Shown here in pieces: positions 51,612-58,914 of a stretch of 64,000 nt of DNA. The notes beneath the pieces are model-generated. The model was given only the letters and a program-made list of their open reading frames with translations, did not search any database and was not told the origin of the DNA. Within the stretch, counting starts at the first letter, position 1. Each line of letters opens with the position of its first letter. The position numbers and the translations under genes were made by a program. The stretch is from NCBI RefSeq assembly GCF_014216315.1, contig NZ_CP045702.1:372001-436000 (forward strand). Direction: 5' to 3'. The stretch is from Streptomyces finlayi. GTDB taxonomy: Bacteria; Actinomycetota; Actinomycetes; Streptomycetales; Streptomycetaceae.

Positions 51612-52169
51612 ATGCGCGCGATACGTGTCGCACCCACTGCCCTGCTCGGCTCCGTCGCTCTCGTCCTGACGGCCCCGGCCACGGCCGCATACGCCGCCAC
51701 GAACGGCCCGGACACGTCGTTCACCCCGTCGGTCACCCCCTCGGTGATAGCGCCGGGCGGCCAGGTCACCCTGGGCGCCATGGGGTGCGACGTGGCCGCC
51801 ACCGCGTCATCGGGCGTGTTCGACACGACGACGATCCCCAGTGGGCAGTCGGCCACGGCCACGGTCGACTGGGACGCCAAGCGGGGGGCGGTCTACGAAG
51901 TGCGGTTCAGCTGCGGCGGCACCGTCCGCATGGTCGACCTGACCATCACGGGCGGTGCTACGAGTACACCCACGAGGACACCCACGAGCACGCCCACCAG
52001 GACCGCTCCGGCCAGTCCCACCGCGGTCGCCCCCAGTGGGGTGCAGGGCGGTCTGGGCGGCAGCGTCGACGGCATCGACGCCGGCGAGGTCGCTGCCGGC
52101 GGCGCCCTGGTGCTGGCAGCCGCGGGCGGCGCCGTGTATGTCATGCGCAAGCGGCGAGGCAGCCACTGA
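51612..52169 (+). CDS. Secreted, membrane-anchored surface protein, paralog A
   Basis: 185 residues. Signal peptide (ALLGSVALVLTAPATAAYAA), a small beta domain (FTPSVTPSVIAPGGQVTLGA with two Cys: MGCD and FSCGG), a Thr/Pro-rich stem (TSTPTRTPTSTPTRT), then GVQGGLGGSVDGIDAGEVAA, a C-terminal membrane helix (GGALVLAAAGGAVYVM) and RKRRGSH. It has the signal-domain-hydrophobic-basic layout of sortase substrates but no LPXTG. It is convergent with a paralog and close to a class F sortase gene. Confidence 0.8.
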   Translation: MRAIRVAPTALLGSVALVLTAPATAAYAATNGPDTSFTPSVTPSVIAPGGQVTLGAMGCDVAATASSGVFDTTTIPSGQSATATVDWDAKRGAVYEVRFSCGGTVRMVDLTITGGATSTPTRTPTSTPTRTAPASPTAVAPSGVQGGLGGSVDGIDAGEVAAGGALVLAAAGGAVYVMRKRRGSH

Positions 52170-52198
52170 CCGGCCCATGAACCGCCGGACGCACGACA

Positions 52199-52233
52199 GT
52201 CGCCCCGGGTCCTGATCCAGGACCCGGGGCGAC
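52199..52233. terminator. Perfect bidirectional terminator between convergent paralogs
   Basis: GTCGCCCCGGGTCCTG (52199-52214) pairs with CAGGACCCGGGGCGAC (52218-52233) around an ATC loop: 16 perfect pairs. No U-run follows, as usual in streptomycetes. Confidence 0.9.
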
Positions 52234-52266
52234 GGGCGTATCGGGCCGGGCGGGAGGTTCGACGCC

Positions 52267-52746
52267 CTAGACGGCCGCATGACCGGTCCGCCGGCGACGG
52301 ACGATGAAGACGGCGCCACCGATGGCCGACGCGGCCACCAGTCCACCACCGATCTGCATCTCGACCGAGCTCGGGCCCATGGAGCCGCCGAAACCGCCGT
52401 TGGCCCCCTGACCGGCGAGCACGGTGAACTTCTGCGTGGCCACCCGGGGGTTGTCGCTGCACTTCACCGAGAGGTTGTAGTGCCCCGGGGTGGCGTTGGC
52501 CCGGATCTGGGCGGTGGCGTATCCGGTGGAACCAGCGGACAGGGTCGTCGTCGGGAAGGCGTTCGACCACACCTTGCCGCCGTGGCCACAGCCCATCGCG
52601 CTGACCTGCATAGTGGCGCCCTGGTGCACCGAGAACGGGTTGACGGTGACGTTGGTCGGACCGTTGGTCGCGGCAGCCATCGGCGCCGAGAGCCCGACAG
52701 CCGCGAAGGCGGTCGCGGTCACCGCGAGAGCGCGTGAAGCACGCAT
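52267..52746 (-). CDS. Secreted, membrane-anchored surface protein, paralog B
   Basis: 159 residues, built like its convergent neighbour: a signal peptide (ALAVTATAFAAVGLSAPMAA), a domain with VNPFSVHQGATMQVSAMGCG (compare VIAPGGQVTLGAMGCD in paralog A) and LSVKCSDNPRVATQKFTVL, then NGGFGGSMGPSSVEMQIGGG, a membrane helix (LVAASAIGGAVFIV) and RRRRTGHAAV. Both share an Ala-Met-Gly-Cys turn, a second Cys, and a GGxGGS motif before the helix. No LPXTG. Confidence 0.8.
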   Translation of the reverse strand: MRASRALAVTATAFAAVGLSAPMAAATNGPTNVTVNPFSVHQGATMQVSAMGCGHGGKVWSNAFPTTTLSAGSTGYATAQIRANATPGHYNLSVKCSDNPRVATQKFTVLAGQGANGGFGGSMGPSSVEMQIGGGLVAASAIGGAVFIVRRRRTGHAAV

Positions 52747-53092
52747 CGTTGAACCTCCAGCGGGAAGCGCCCCGGAGTCATGTCCTCCGGAATGGATCGA
52801 CGGTTACGCGTCCCATGACGAACACTCACCAGTTCTTCGGGTTGTCGCACTTCGGCACTGCTCCACCCTGGTGAGCCGACACACCGCGCGGAAGCCAATA
52901 AATCTGACGGAGCCGCAGGTCACGGGCCGTCAGAAGTTTTATCTGCTCATTACTCCGAAGGGCCCGATCCGAACGCCTCAAGGGTGACGGGCCCGCTGAC
53001 ACCCTGTCCGGCCGCCACCCGTTCGCCCTTCCCTGATCGCCGTCGCCGCGCCCCGCCCTTAGCGTTCCAATCGTCGCGACGAAGGGAGAACC
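52747..53092. other. Divergent intergenic region, paralog B / sortase
   Basis: 346 bp without a supported gene. It should contain both divergent promoters. The part near 52900-52960 is slightly A+T richer (AATAAATCTGAC, AGAAGTTTTATCTGC). The sortase ribosome binding site GAAGGGAG lies at its right end. Confidence 0.5.
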
Positions 53093-53752
53093 ATGGGCCG
53101 GGACCAATGGGGAGCCGAGCGGACCAGGCGCGCGCCGTGGGGCGCGATCGCCCTGGTGCTGCTCACGGGCCTCGCCCTCATGCGGAACGGCACCGATATC
53201 GCCGCGGGACCACCGCAGCCCGCGGCCGCCGCCTCGCTGAAGGAGCGTCAGGACCCCGCTGCGGCGCCGCTCGCGGGTGAGCCCGTCCAGCCGCTGCCGT
53301 ACGCGCCCGCGGCCCGCGTGAAGATCGGCTCGATCCGCGTGGACGCACCGATGATCGATGTGAATCTGGACCCGAACGGCTGGATCGAGGCGCCGCCCCC
53401 CGAGGACCCCAACCTCGCGGGCTGGTACCAGAACGGCATCTCGCCCGGCCAGCGGGGCACCGCCGTGGTCGTCGGCCACGTCGACAACAAGTCGGGGCCC
53501 GCCGTCTTCTACGGTCTGGGCGCCGTGAAGAAGGGGCAGCGCGTCGAGGTCGCCCGGTACGACGGCCGGGTCGCGGTGTTCGAGGTGTACGGGGTCGACG
53601 TCTTCGCCAAGAACGACTTTCCCGGTGCCCGGGTGTACGGCGACACGGGTCATGCGGAGCTCCGGGTCATCACCTGTGGCGGCGCCTACTCGAAGGCCGG
53701 CGGCTACGACGGGAACGTGGTCGTCTTCGCCCGGATGGTCGCCACACGCTGA
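53093..53752 (+). CDS. Class F sortase
   Basis: 219 residues. N-terminal membrane helix (PWGAIALVLLTGLALM), a linker, then the sortase barrel: VKIGSIRVDAPMIDVNLDPN, TAVVVGHVDNKSGPAVFYGL (catalytic His) and LRVITCGGAYSKAGGYDGNV followed by VVFARM (catalytic Cys and Arg region). Matches actinobacterial class F enzymes, a transpeptidase that anchors proteins to the wall. The two convergent surface proteins next door are candidate substrates. The GAAGGGAG ribosome binding site supports the ATG at 53093. Confidence 0.9.
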   Translation: MGRDQWGAERTRRAPWGAIALVLLTGLALMRNGTDIAAGPPQPAAAASLKERQDPAAAPLAGEPVQPLPYAPAARVKIGSIRVDAPMIDVNLDPNGWIEAPPPEDPNLAGWYQNGISPGQRGTAVVVGHVDNKSGPAVFYGLGAVKKGQRVEVARYDGRVAVFEVYGVDVFAKNDFPGARVYGDTGHAELRVITCGGAYSKAGGYDGNVVVFARMVATR

Positions 53753-53785
53753 ACCGTGAGCGCGCGCTCCCCCGCCACCACCTGT

Positions 53786-54643
53786 TCACATCCTGTGCGG
53801 AACGGTGATGCGGTAGCCGTCGGCGAGCAGTTCGGGCAGGTACCGGCGCAGGGCGGCGACACTCTGCGAACGGTCGCCGCCCGCGTCGTGGGAGAGCACG
53901 ACGACGCCGGGCGCCGCACCGTCCAGGACCCGGCGGACGATGGTGCCGGTGCCCGGGGCCGTCCAGTCCAGGGTGTCGACGGTCCACGCGAGGGGTTCCA
54001 TGCCAAGCGCGGCCCCGATCTCGAACGAGTTGCGGTTCCACGCCCCGTACGGTGCCCGGTACCAGAGCGGCGCTTCGCCGAGCGTCTTCTCGACGATGTC
54101 GCTGGTACGGCCCAACTCGTCGCGGATACCGGCCCGGGACAGCCCGGGGATCAGCGGATGGGACCAGGAGTGGTTGGCGACGACGTGCCCGTCGTCCGCC
54201 ATCTCGTGCAGCAGGTCCTGGTTGTCGACGGCCATCTCGCCGCAGACGAAGAACATCGCCCGGACCCGGTGCTTGCGAAGGGTGGCCAGGATGCCCGGGG
54301 TGTACCGGGGATCGGGGCCGTCGTCGAAGCTGAGCACCATGGAACGCCCGAGGTCCGGCAGCTCCTCCAGCGGCCTGGTGCGTACAGGAGGCGCGGCCCT
54401 CCGGAACCGGGGCGGGGTGCGGTCCGTCATGGGCTGGAGGCGGTACGCCGATGGCCTCGCCCCCGCCTGCGCGGGCGGCCCCGCGGCTCCTCCCCCCGCG
54501 GGCGGCGCGCCCCCGGGACGGAGGGGGGTGGCAGCGGGGTCCGCGGCGATCAGGTGCACGGTGGCGGCGGCTCCCAGACCGAGGGCCAGCCGGAGCAGTG
54601 CACGTCGGTCCGGTCGTTGCTGAGGCTGCTGATCGGATTTCAT
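53786..54643 (-). CDS. Secreted polysaccharide deacetylase (NodB/CE4)
   Basis: 285 residues. Export signal with a twin-Arg-like start (RRALLRLALGLGAAATVHL), a Pro/Gly/Ala-rich linker of about 50 residues, then NodB domain: MVLSFDDGPDPRYTPGILAT (catalytic Asp and metal Asp), VVANHSWSHPLIPGLSRAGI (HxxxH metal ligands), WYRAPYGAWNRNSFEIGAAL and VVLSHDAGGDRSQSVAALRR. It removes acetyl groups from peptidoglycan or another N-acetylated surface glycan. The ATG at 54643 is chosen because it puts the signal at the N-terminus. Confidence 0.9.
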   Translation of the reverse strand: MKSDQQPQQRPDRRALLRLALGLGAAATVHLIAADPAATPLRPGGAPPAGGGAAGPPAQAGARPSAYRLQPMTDRTPPRFRRAAPPVRTRPLEELPDLGRSMVLSFDDGPDPRYTPGILATLRKHRVRAMFFVCGEMAVDNQDLLHEMADDGHVVANHSWSHPLIPGLSRAGIRDELGRTSDIVEKTLGEAPLWYRAPYGAWNRNSFEIGAALGMEPLAWTVDTLDWTAPGTGTIVRRVLDGAAPGVVVLSHDAGGDRSQSVAALRRYLPELLADGYRITVPHRM

Positions 54644-54919
54644 GACCAACTGCTCGCACGCCCGTCCACCCGCACGCATCCCCGACACCGTGAGCAGGTC
54701 GTTTTGCACCCGATGGGACCAGCGAACCGCCGCTGTTTTGGCACCGGGCCCGGTGGGGGCACTCCTGGCTGCGCGGGCAACTGGGCGGCGACCACGTGCC
54801 GGGATGGCCGGCGTCGGACGTCGGGGACGTCGCCGTGGTCATCTGGGGCGACTCCCGCCGGCACGACTCCTGTGTGGTATCGACCGGCTGCGGCGCGGGC
54901 CGGCTGCTGGCGACGGAGG
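54644..54919. other. Intergenic, no supported gene
   Basis: 276 bp between the deacetylase and CapA genes. The plus strand has an open frame from about 54690 with a protein-like look (PPLFWHRARWGHSWLRGQLG, then VAVVIWGDSRRHDSCVV) ending near 54935, but it has no start codon after its upstream stop and no known family, so I treat it as chance or a relic. Confidence 0.4.
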
Positions 54920-56131
54920 TCACTTCCCCATGGTGAGTCCGTCCTCGGCGGCGCCGCGGCCGAGGACGATGTCGCGGATGCGGTCGCGCACCTCGCGGTG
55001 GTGGCCGGCGCCCTCGTCGATGGCGGCGTTGAGGCTCACGACCCGGCCCGCGGTCGTGTCGTACCACTGGGGGACGAACTCGGCCTTCTTCACGGTCCAG
55101 CGCTTCCCCGGCCGGGCGGGCGGTTCGAAGGTGAAGCGGCCGATGGAGCTCTGGTTGCCGCGCGGGTCCTGGGCCCCTTGGTAGTTGATCATCGCACCGG
55201 CGATCTGGTCGCCCATGCCGTAGATGACCCAGGTGCCGTTGACCTTCTCGTACGCCTGCGGGACATGGGCGTGAGTGCCCAGGATCAGGTCGATGTCCGG
55301 GCGGCCCTCGGACGTGGCGGCGGTGAGCCGGCGGCCGAGCGTGAGCTGCTTCTCATCGGGTTCGTCCTGCCACTCGGTGCCCCAGTGCAGGGACACGGCC
55401 ACCACGTCCGCGCCCGCCTTCCGGGCCGCCCGGGCATCAGCGACGATCTTCTGTTCGTCGATCAGGTTGACCGCCCAGGGCCGCCCTTCGGGCAGGGGGA
55501 TGTCGTTGGTTCCGTAGGTGTACGCGAGATGGGCGACCTTGGCGGCGTGCCGGCCCGGGCCCGCCTTCAGGAGGGTGGGCCGGGCGGCCTCGGCGGCGGA
55601 GCGGGCCGAGCCGGCGTGTGCGATGCCCTCCTTGTCCAGGGCGGCGAGCGTGCGGTCGATGCCGCCCGCACCGTCGTCCAGCGTGTGGTTCGACGCGGTG
55701 GAACAGGAGTCGAAGCCGGTGGCGCGCAGGCCCTGCGCCACCTCGGGCGGCGATTTGAAGGAGGGGTAGCCGGTATACGGGCCGCCGTCCTGCCCGTACA
55801 CCGTCTCCATGTGACAGATGGCCAGGTCCGCCCGGGAGACGACGGGGGCGGCGCCCTTGAGCATCGGGCCGAAGTCGTAGCCCAGACCGCCGGCGTCCGC
55901 CGCGGCCCGGTCGATGACCGAGGAGTGCGGCAGGACGTCGCCGGCGGCCACGAGGGTGAAGGCACGCGCCTTGTCCGCGGCGATGCCACCCGCTCCCCGG
56001 CCTGCCTCCCCGGCGGTCGCCCGCAGCCCGGCCGCCTCGCCCGGGGCCGGAGACTGCTGCGCGCTACACGCTGTTGCCGCGAGCAGCACGGTGACGGCGG
56101 CCACGGTGCTCTGTCGGATGCGCTTCGTCAT
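54920..56131 (-). CDS. CapA/PgsA-like lipoprotein (metallophosphatase-like fold)
   Basis: 403 residues. Lipoprotein signal with lipobox ATAC (VTVLLAATACSAQQSP). CapA-family core: FTLVAAGDVLPHSSVIDRAA (metal Asp), VSRADLAICHMETVYGQDGG, FDSCSTASNHTLDDGAGGID (Asn-His), VVAVSLHWGTEWQDEPDEKQ and DLILGTHAHVPQAYEKVNGT (His pair). CapA proteins take part in poly-gamma-glutamate or capsule export in other bacteria; many in actinobacteria stand alone, as here. An A+T-rich palindrome precedes the gene. Confidence 0.88.
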   Translation of the reverse strand: MTKRIRQSTVAAVTVLLAATACSAQQSPAPGEAAGLRATAGEAGRGAGGIAADKARAFTLVAAGDVLPHSSVIDRAAADAGGLGYDFGPMLKGAAPVVSRADLAICHMETVYGQDGGPYTGYPSFKSPPEVAQGLRATGFDSCSTASNHTLDDGAGGIDRTLAALDKEGIAHAGSARSAAEAARPTLLKAGPGRHAAKVAHLAYTYGTNDIPLPEGRPWAVNLIDEQKIVADARAARKAGADVVAVSLHWGTEWQDEPDEKQLTLGRRLTAATSEGRPDIDLILGTHAHVPQAYEKVNGTWVIYGMGDQIAGAMINYQGAQDPRGNQSSIGRFTFEPPARPGKRWTVKKAEFVPQWYDTTAGRVVSLNAAIDEGAGHHREVRDRIRDIVLGRGAAEDGLTMGK

Positions 56132-56167
56132 CTGCCCGGCTCCCAGCTCGACTCATTTCGGACGATT

Positions 56168-56183
56168 GACTACATATATAGTC
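56168..56183. promoter_or_regulatory. A+T-rich palindrome upstream of capA-like gene
   Basis: GACTACATATATAGTC: GACTA and TAGTC arms around CATATA, in a strongly A+T-rich stretch (56165-56187) that stands out from the surroundings. About 36 bp upstream of the CapA-like ATG and on the other side about 205 bp from the sigma factor start. It may overlap a promoter and act as a repressor operator. No regulator identified. Confidence 0.5.
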
Positions 56184-56388
56184 ATATCGTCGAGTCAAGG
56201 ATCAACGACCCGCGTCTCCGTGAATCGGCCTTTTCGCCGTCGTAGGACCGTTCACCGCACCACTCGCCGCTCCGTGCGACCGCTCGTCGCAGACCTCGGT
56301 GCGCTGCCTGTTCCTCCTCGCCCGGATGCGTTCGTATACGGCAGGTGGCAGCGAGGCGGCAGAGCCTCTCCGGGAAGGGACGTTCACC

Positions 56389-56958
56389 ATGACCACGACG
56401 AAGACGGGCGAGCGTGCCCTCGCGGATCTCCAGCGGGAACACGGCCCCGCACTGTTCCACTTCCTGCTGGGGCTGACCTTCGGCGACCGGCAGCGCGCGG
56501 AGGATCTGCTCCAGGAGACGCTGGTTCACGCCTGGCAGCACCCGGAGGCGTTCGACGCCCCCTACGACTCGATGCGCCCCTGGCTGTTCACCGTCGGCCG
56601 GCGCCTCGCCATCGACGCCCGCCGGTCGCGCCTGGCCCGTCCGGCGGAAGTGAGCGACGCCGTACTCGAAAGCGCACCGGCGCCGCAGGACACCGCGGAC
56701 TCGGCGGTCCGCGCGCTCGATGTGCGCGAGGCGGTGAAGACGCTCAGCCCGGAACACCGCGCGGTGCTGGTGCAGATCTACTTCCGTGGGATGAGCGTGG
56801 GCGAGACGGCGCGGGAACTCGGCATACCCGCGGGCACCGTCAAGTCCCGTTCCTACTACGCGCTGCGGCTCCTGTCGCGCAGTCTGCCCGGCTACTCCAG
56901 CAGGTCCTCCTCGTTGAGCAGGCCCAGGATGGCGGACGCCTCCGCGACCTCCACATAG
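56389..56958 (+). CDS. ECF-type RNA polymerase sigma factor
   Basis: 189 residues, starting MTTTKTGERALADLQREHGP. Region 2: LFHFLLGLTFGDRQRAEDLL, then QETLVHAWQHPEAF and PYDSMRPWLFTVGRRLAIDA. Region 4: VREAVKTLSPEHRAVLVQIY, then VGETARELGIPAGTVKSRSY and YALRLLSRSLPGY. Resembles SigL-like ECF factors that pair with zinc-binding anti-sigma factors. The last about 20 residues are Ser-rich and lie antisense to the anti-sigma gene, so they are probably not functionally conserved. Earlier in-frame starts are less likely. Confidence 0.88.
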   Translation: MTTTKTGERALADLQREHGPALFHFLLGLTFGDRQRAEDLLQETLVHAWQHPEAFDAPYDSMRPWLFTVGRRLAIDARRSRLARPAEVSDAVLESAPAPQDTADSAVRALDVREAVKTLSPEHRAVLVQIYFRGMSVGETARELGIPAGTVKSRSYYALRLLSRSLPGYSSRSSSLSRPRMADASATST

Positions 56959-57089
56959 GCGCCCGCACAGCCGTCGCAGTGCTGAAGATGCCGGGAGACC
57001 CGTACGCACTCCCCGGCGGCGAGCGCGTCCAGGACGTACGCGCCGAGCAACTGCCGCACATGCGGGACCTCGGCACGGTCGGCGTCCAT
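56892..57089 (-). CDS. Short zinc-finger (zf-HC2) anti-sigma-like protein, antisense to the sigma gene
   Basis: 65 residues, MDADRAEVPHVRQLLGAYVL, with the anti-sigma zinc motif HxxxCxxC in SRHLQHCDGCAGAYVEVAEA. The C-terminus is short (SAILGLLNEEDLLE), and no membrane helix is present, whereas most family members continue 100-150 residues. Its last 67 bp overlap the sigma gene on the other strand, unlike the usual downstream co-directional arrangement. An in-frame start at 57155 would add 22 residues. It probably binds the sigma factor. Confidence 0.75.
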   Translation of the reverse strand: MDADRAEVPHVRQLLGAYVLDALAAGECVRVSRHLQHCDGCAGAYVEVAEASAILGLLNEEDLLE

Positions 57090-57200
57090 CTCAACCTCGC
57101 ATCCGTTGAACGAACTTGCTCTTCTGCCCACGCGAGGCATGCGCCCCCGGTTCAATGCTCCCTGAAGCCCAGTACAGAGTATGGAAAGAGGCGAGACGGG

Positions 57201-57710
57201 ATGCGTCCGGAACGCACGGATGGGGCAGGCGGGGACGGGCTGCTGATCCCGATGGCCTGGCTGTACGCCGAGTACCTCGCGGACGAACTGCTGGTGACCG
57301 GCGACCTCATGGAGCCGACGACGCTGGAGTACCGGGCCGGGCGGGAGGCGCTCGCCCTGACGATCTTCCTGTCGGACGACGCGGTGGACGACGCGCTGCC
57401 CGCAGCGCGGGTGGACGAGTTACGCCTGCTGACGGCGTACGGAACGGCCTGGCGGCCGTGGATCTGCGAGCACCTGGGCGAGCTGGACCGCCGGGCGGCT
57501 ACCGACGGGCCGCCCGATCCCGGGCTCGCGCTGGCGCGCGCGGCCTGGCGGTGGCTGGAGGAGACCGAGCTGCTCGCCGCGGACCTCGACGCGATCGGCG
57601 CGCCGTCCTGGGCGCCGACGGGCCGCGCGGAGGAGGAGGCCGCCCAGGTGTGGACCCCGGCGTGGCAGCTGGGACTGCCCCTGGGCCACCTGGCCGTCCA
57701 CCTCTACTGA
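57201..57710 (+). CDS. Hypothetical protein, acidic, soluble
   Basis: 169 residues, MRPERTDGAGGDGLLIPMAW, then LYAEYLADELLVTGDLMEPT, LALTIFLSDDAVDDALPAAR and a helical Glu/Ala-rich second half (WLEETELLAADLDAIGAPSW, WQLGLPLGHLAVHLY). Good ribosome binding site (GAAAGAGG). No known motif. It is divergent from the anti-sigma gene and convergent with the kinase gene, so I do not assign it to any operon. Confidence 0.7.
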   Translation: MRPERTDGAGGDGLLIPMAWLYAEYLADELLVTGDLMEPTTLEYRAGREALALTIFLSDDAVDDALPAARVDELRLLTAYGTAWRPWICEHLGELDRRAATDGPPDPGLALARAAWRWLEETELLAADLDAIGAPSWAPTGRAEEEAAQVWTPAWQLGLPLGHLAVHLY

Positions 57711-57726
57711 CATACCGCGGGCGGAA

Positions 57727-58914
57727 TCAGGAACCGTGCACGCCCGCGCGGTACTTGGGCAGCCGCAGCGTGATCTTCATGCCCGCGCCGACGCCGGTCT
57801 CGATGACGAGCCCGTAGTCGTCGCCGTACACCTGCCTGAGCCGCTCGTCCACGTTGAGCAGTCCGATGCCGGTCGAGGCGCCGCCCTCGCCACGCAGGAT
57901 CTGCCGCAGCCGCTCCGGGTCCATCCCGGTGCCGTCGTCCTCGATGACGACCTCCGCCTCCGACCCGGCGTCCAGGGCGCTGATCCTGATGCGGCTGTCG
58001 CTCACGGCTCCTTCGAGACCGTGCTTGACCGCGTTCTCGACCAGGGGCTGGAGGCAGAGGAAGGGCAGCGCGACGGGCAGCACCTCGGGGGCGACCTGAA
58101 GCGTGACGGACAGCCGTTCGCCGAAGCGGGCCCGTACCAGCGCCAGATACTGGTCGATCGAGTGCAGCTCGTCGGCGAGGGTGGTGAACTCCCCGTGCCG
58201 ACGGAACGAGTAGCGGGTGAAGTCGGCGAACTCCAGCAGGAGTTCGCGCGCCTGCTCGGGGTCGGTGCGGACGAACGAGGCGATCGCTGCCAGGGAGTTG
58301 AAGATGAAGTGCGGGGATATCTGCGCCCGCAGGGCTTTGATCTCGGCCTCGATGAGTTTCGTACGGGAGCGGTCGAGTTCGGCGAGCTCCAGCTGTACGC
58401 ACACCCAGCGGGCCACCTCTCCCGCCGCCCGCGCCAGCACCGCCGATTCACGCGGGGCGTAGGCGACGAGCGTGCCGAGCACGCGGTGGTCGACGGTCAG
58501 CGGGACGGCGACGGCCCAGCGCAGCGGGCAGTCGAGGTCGGCGCAGTCGGTGTGGAACGCGGTGTCCCGGCCGCCGGCGATGAGCCCCTGGAGGTGCTCC
58601 ATCACCTCCTTGCCGTGATGGTCCCCTTCGCCGTCCCACACCAGGACCCGGTCGCGGTCGGTGAGGCAGAGCGCGTCCGTTCCCAGCAGGGAGCGCAGCC
58701 GCCGCGCCGACCGCCGCGCGCTCTCCTCGGTGAGACCGGCGCGCAGGGGAGGTGCCGCTAGGGACGCGGTGTGCAGGGTCTCGAACGTGGCGTGTTCCAC
58801 CGGTGTGCCGACGTCACTGGTGCGTACGGGGCGGCCCGTGCGGCCGAGCAGGTAGCCCGTGCCGAACAGCAGCAGGGCGATGACGGTGACCACCGCGATT
58901 CCGGCTCCGGTCAT
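57727..58914 (-). CDS. LytS/YehU-type sensor histidine kinase with GAF-like domain
   Basis: 395 residues. N-terminal membrane helix (AVVTVIALLLFGTGYLLG), a GAF-like sensing region (about 60-185: LTDRDRVLVWDGEGDHHGKE, RWAVAVPLTVDHRVLGTLVA), then the His_kinase domain with LRAQISPHFIFNSLAAIASF (His is phosphorylated), YLALVRARFGERLSVTLQVA, PFLCLQPLVENAVKHGLEG (N box) and EVVIEDDGTGMDPERLRQIL (G box). The partner is the LytTR regulator upstream in the same operon. The start overlaps the symporter stop by ATGA. Confidence 0.92.
   Translation of the reverse strand: MTGAGIAVVTVIALLLFGTGYLLGRTGRPVRTSDVGTPVEHATFETLHTASLAAPPLRAGLTEESARRSARRLRSLLGTDALCLTDRDRVLVWDGEGDHHGKEVMEHLQGLIAGGRDTAFHTDCADLDCPLRWAVAVPLTVDHRVLGTLVAYAPRESAVLARAAGEVARWVCVQLELAELDRSRTKLIEAEIKALRAQISPHFIFNSLAAIASFVRTDPEQARELLLEFADFTRYSFRRHGEFTTLADELHSIDQYLALVRARFGERLSVTLQVAPEVLPVALPFLCLQPLVENAVKHGLEGAVSDSRIRISALDAGSEAEVVIEDDGTGMDPERLRQILRGEGGASTGIGLLNVDERLRQVYGDDYGLVIETGVGAGMKITLRLPKYRAGVHGS

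Noticed and set aside
54690..54935. Short plus-strand open frame with a plausible protein look (VAVVIWGDSRRH)
   Set aside because: No start codon between the preceding in-frame stop and the frame, and no recognisable family.
53756..56245. 829-codon plus-strand frame across the deacetylase and CapA genes
   Set aside because: Antisense to two well-recognised genes with intact catalytic motifs; the composition is Arg/Gly/Val-rich, typical of high-GC shadows.
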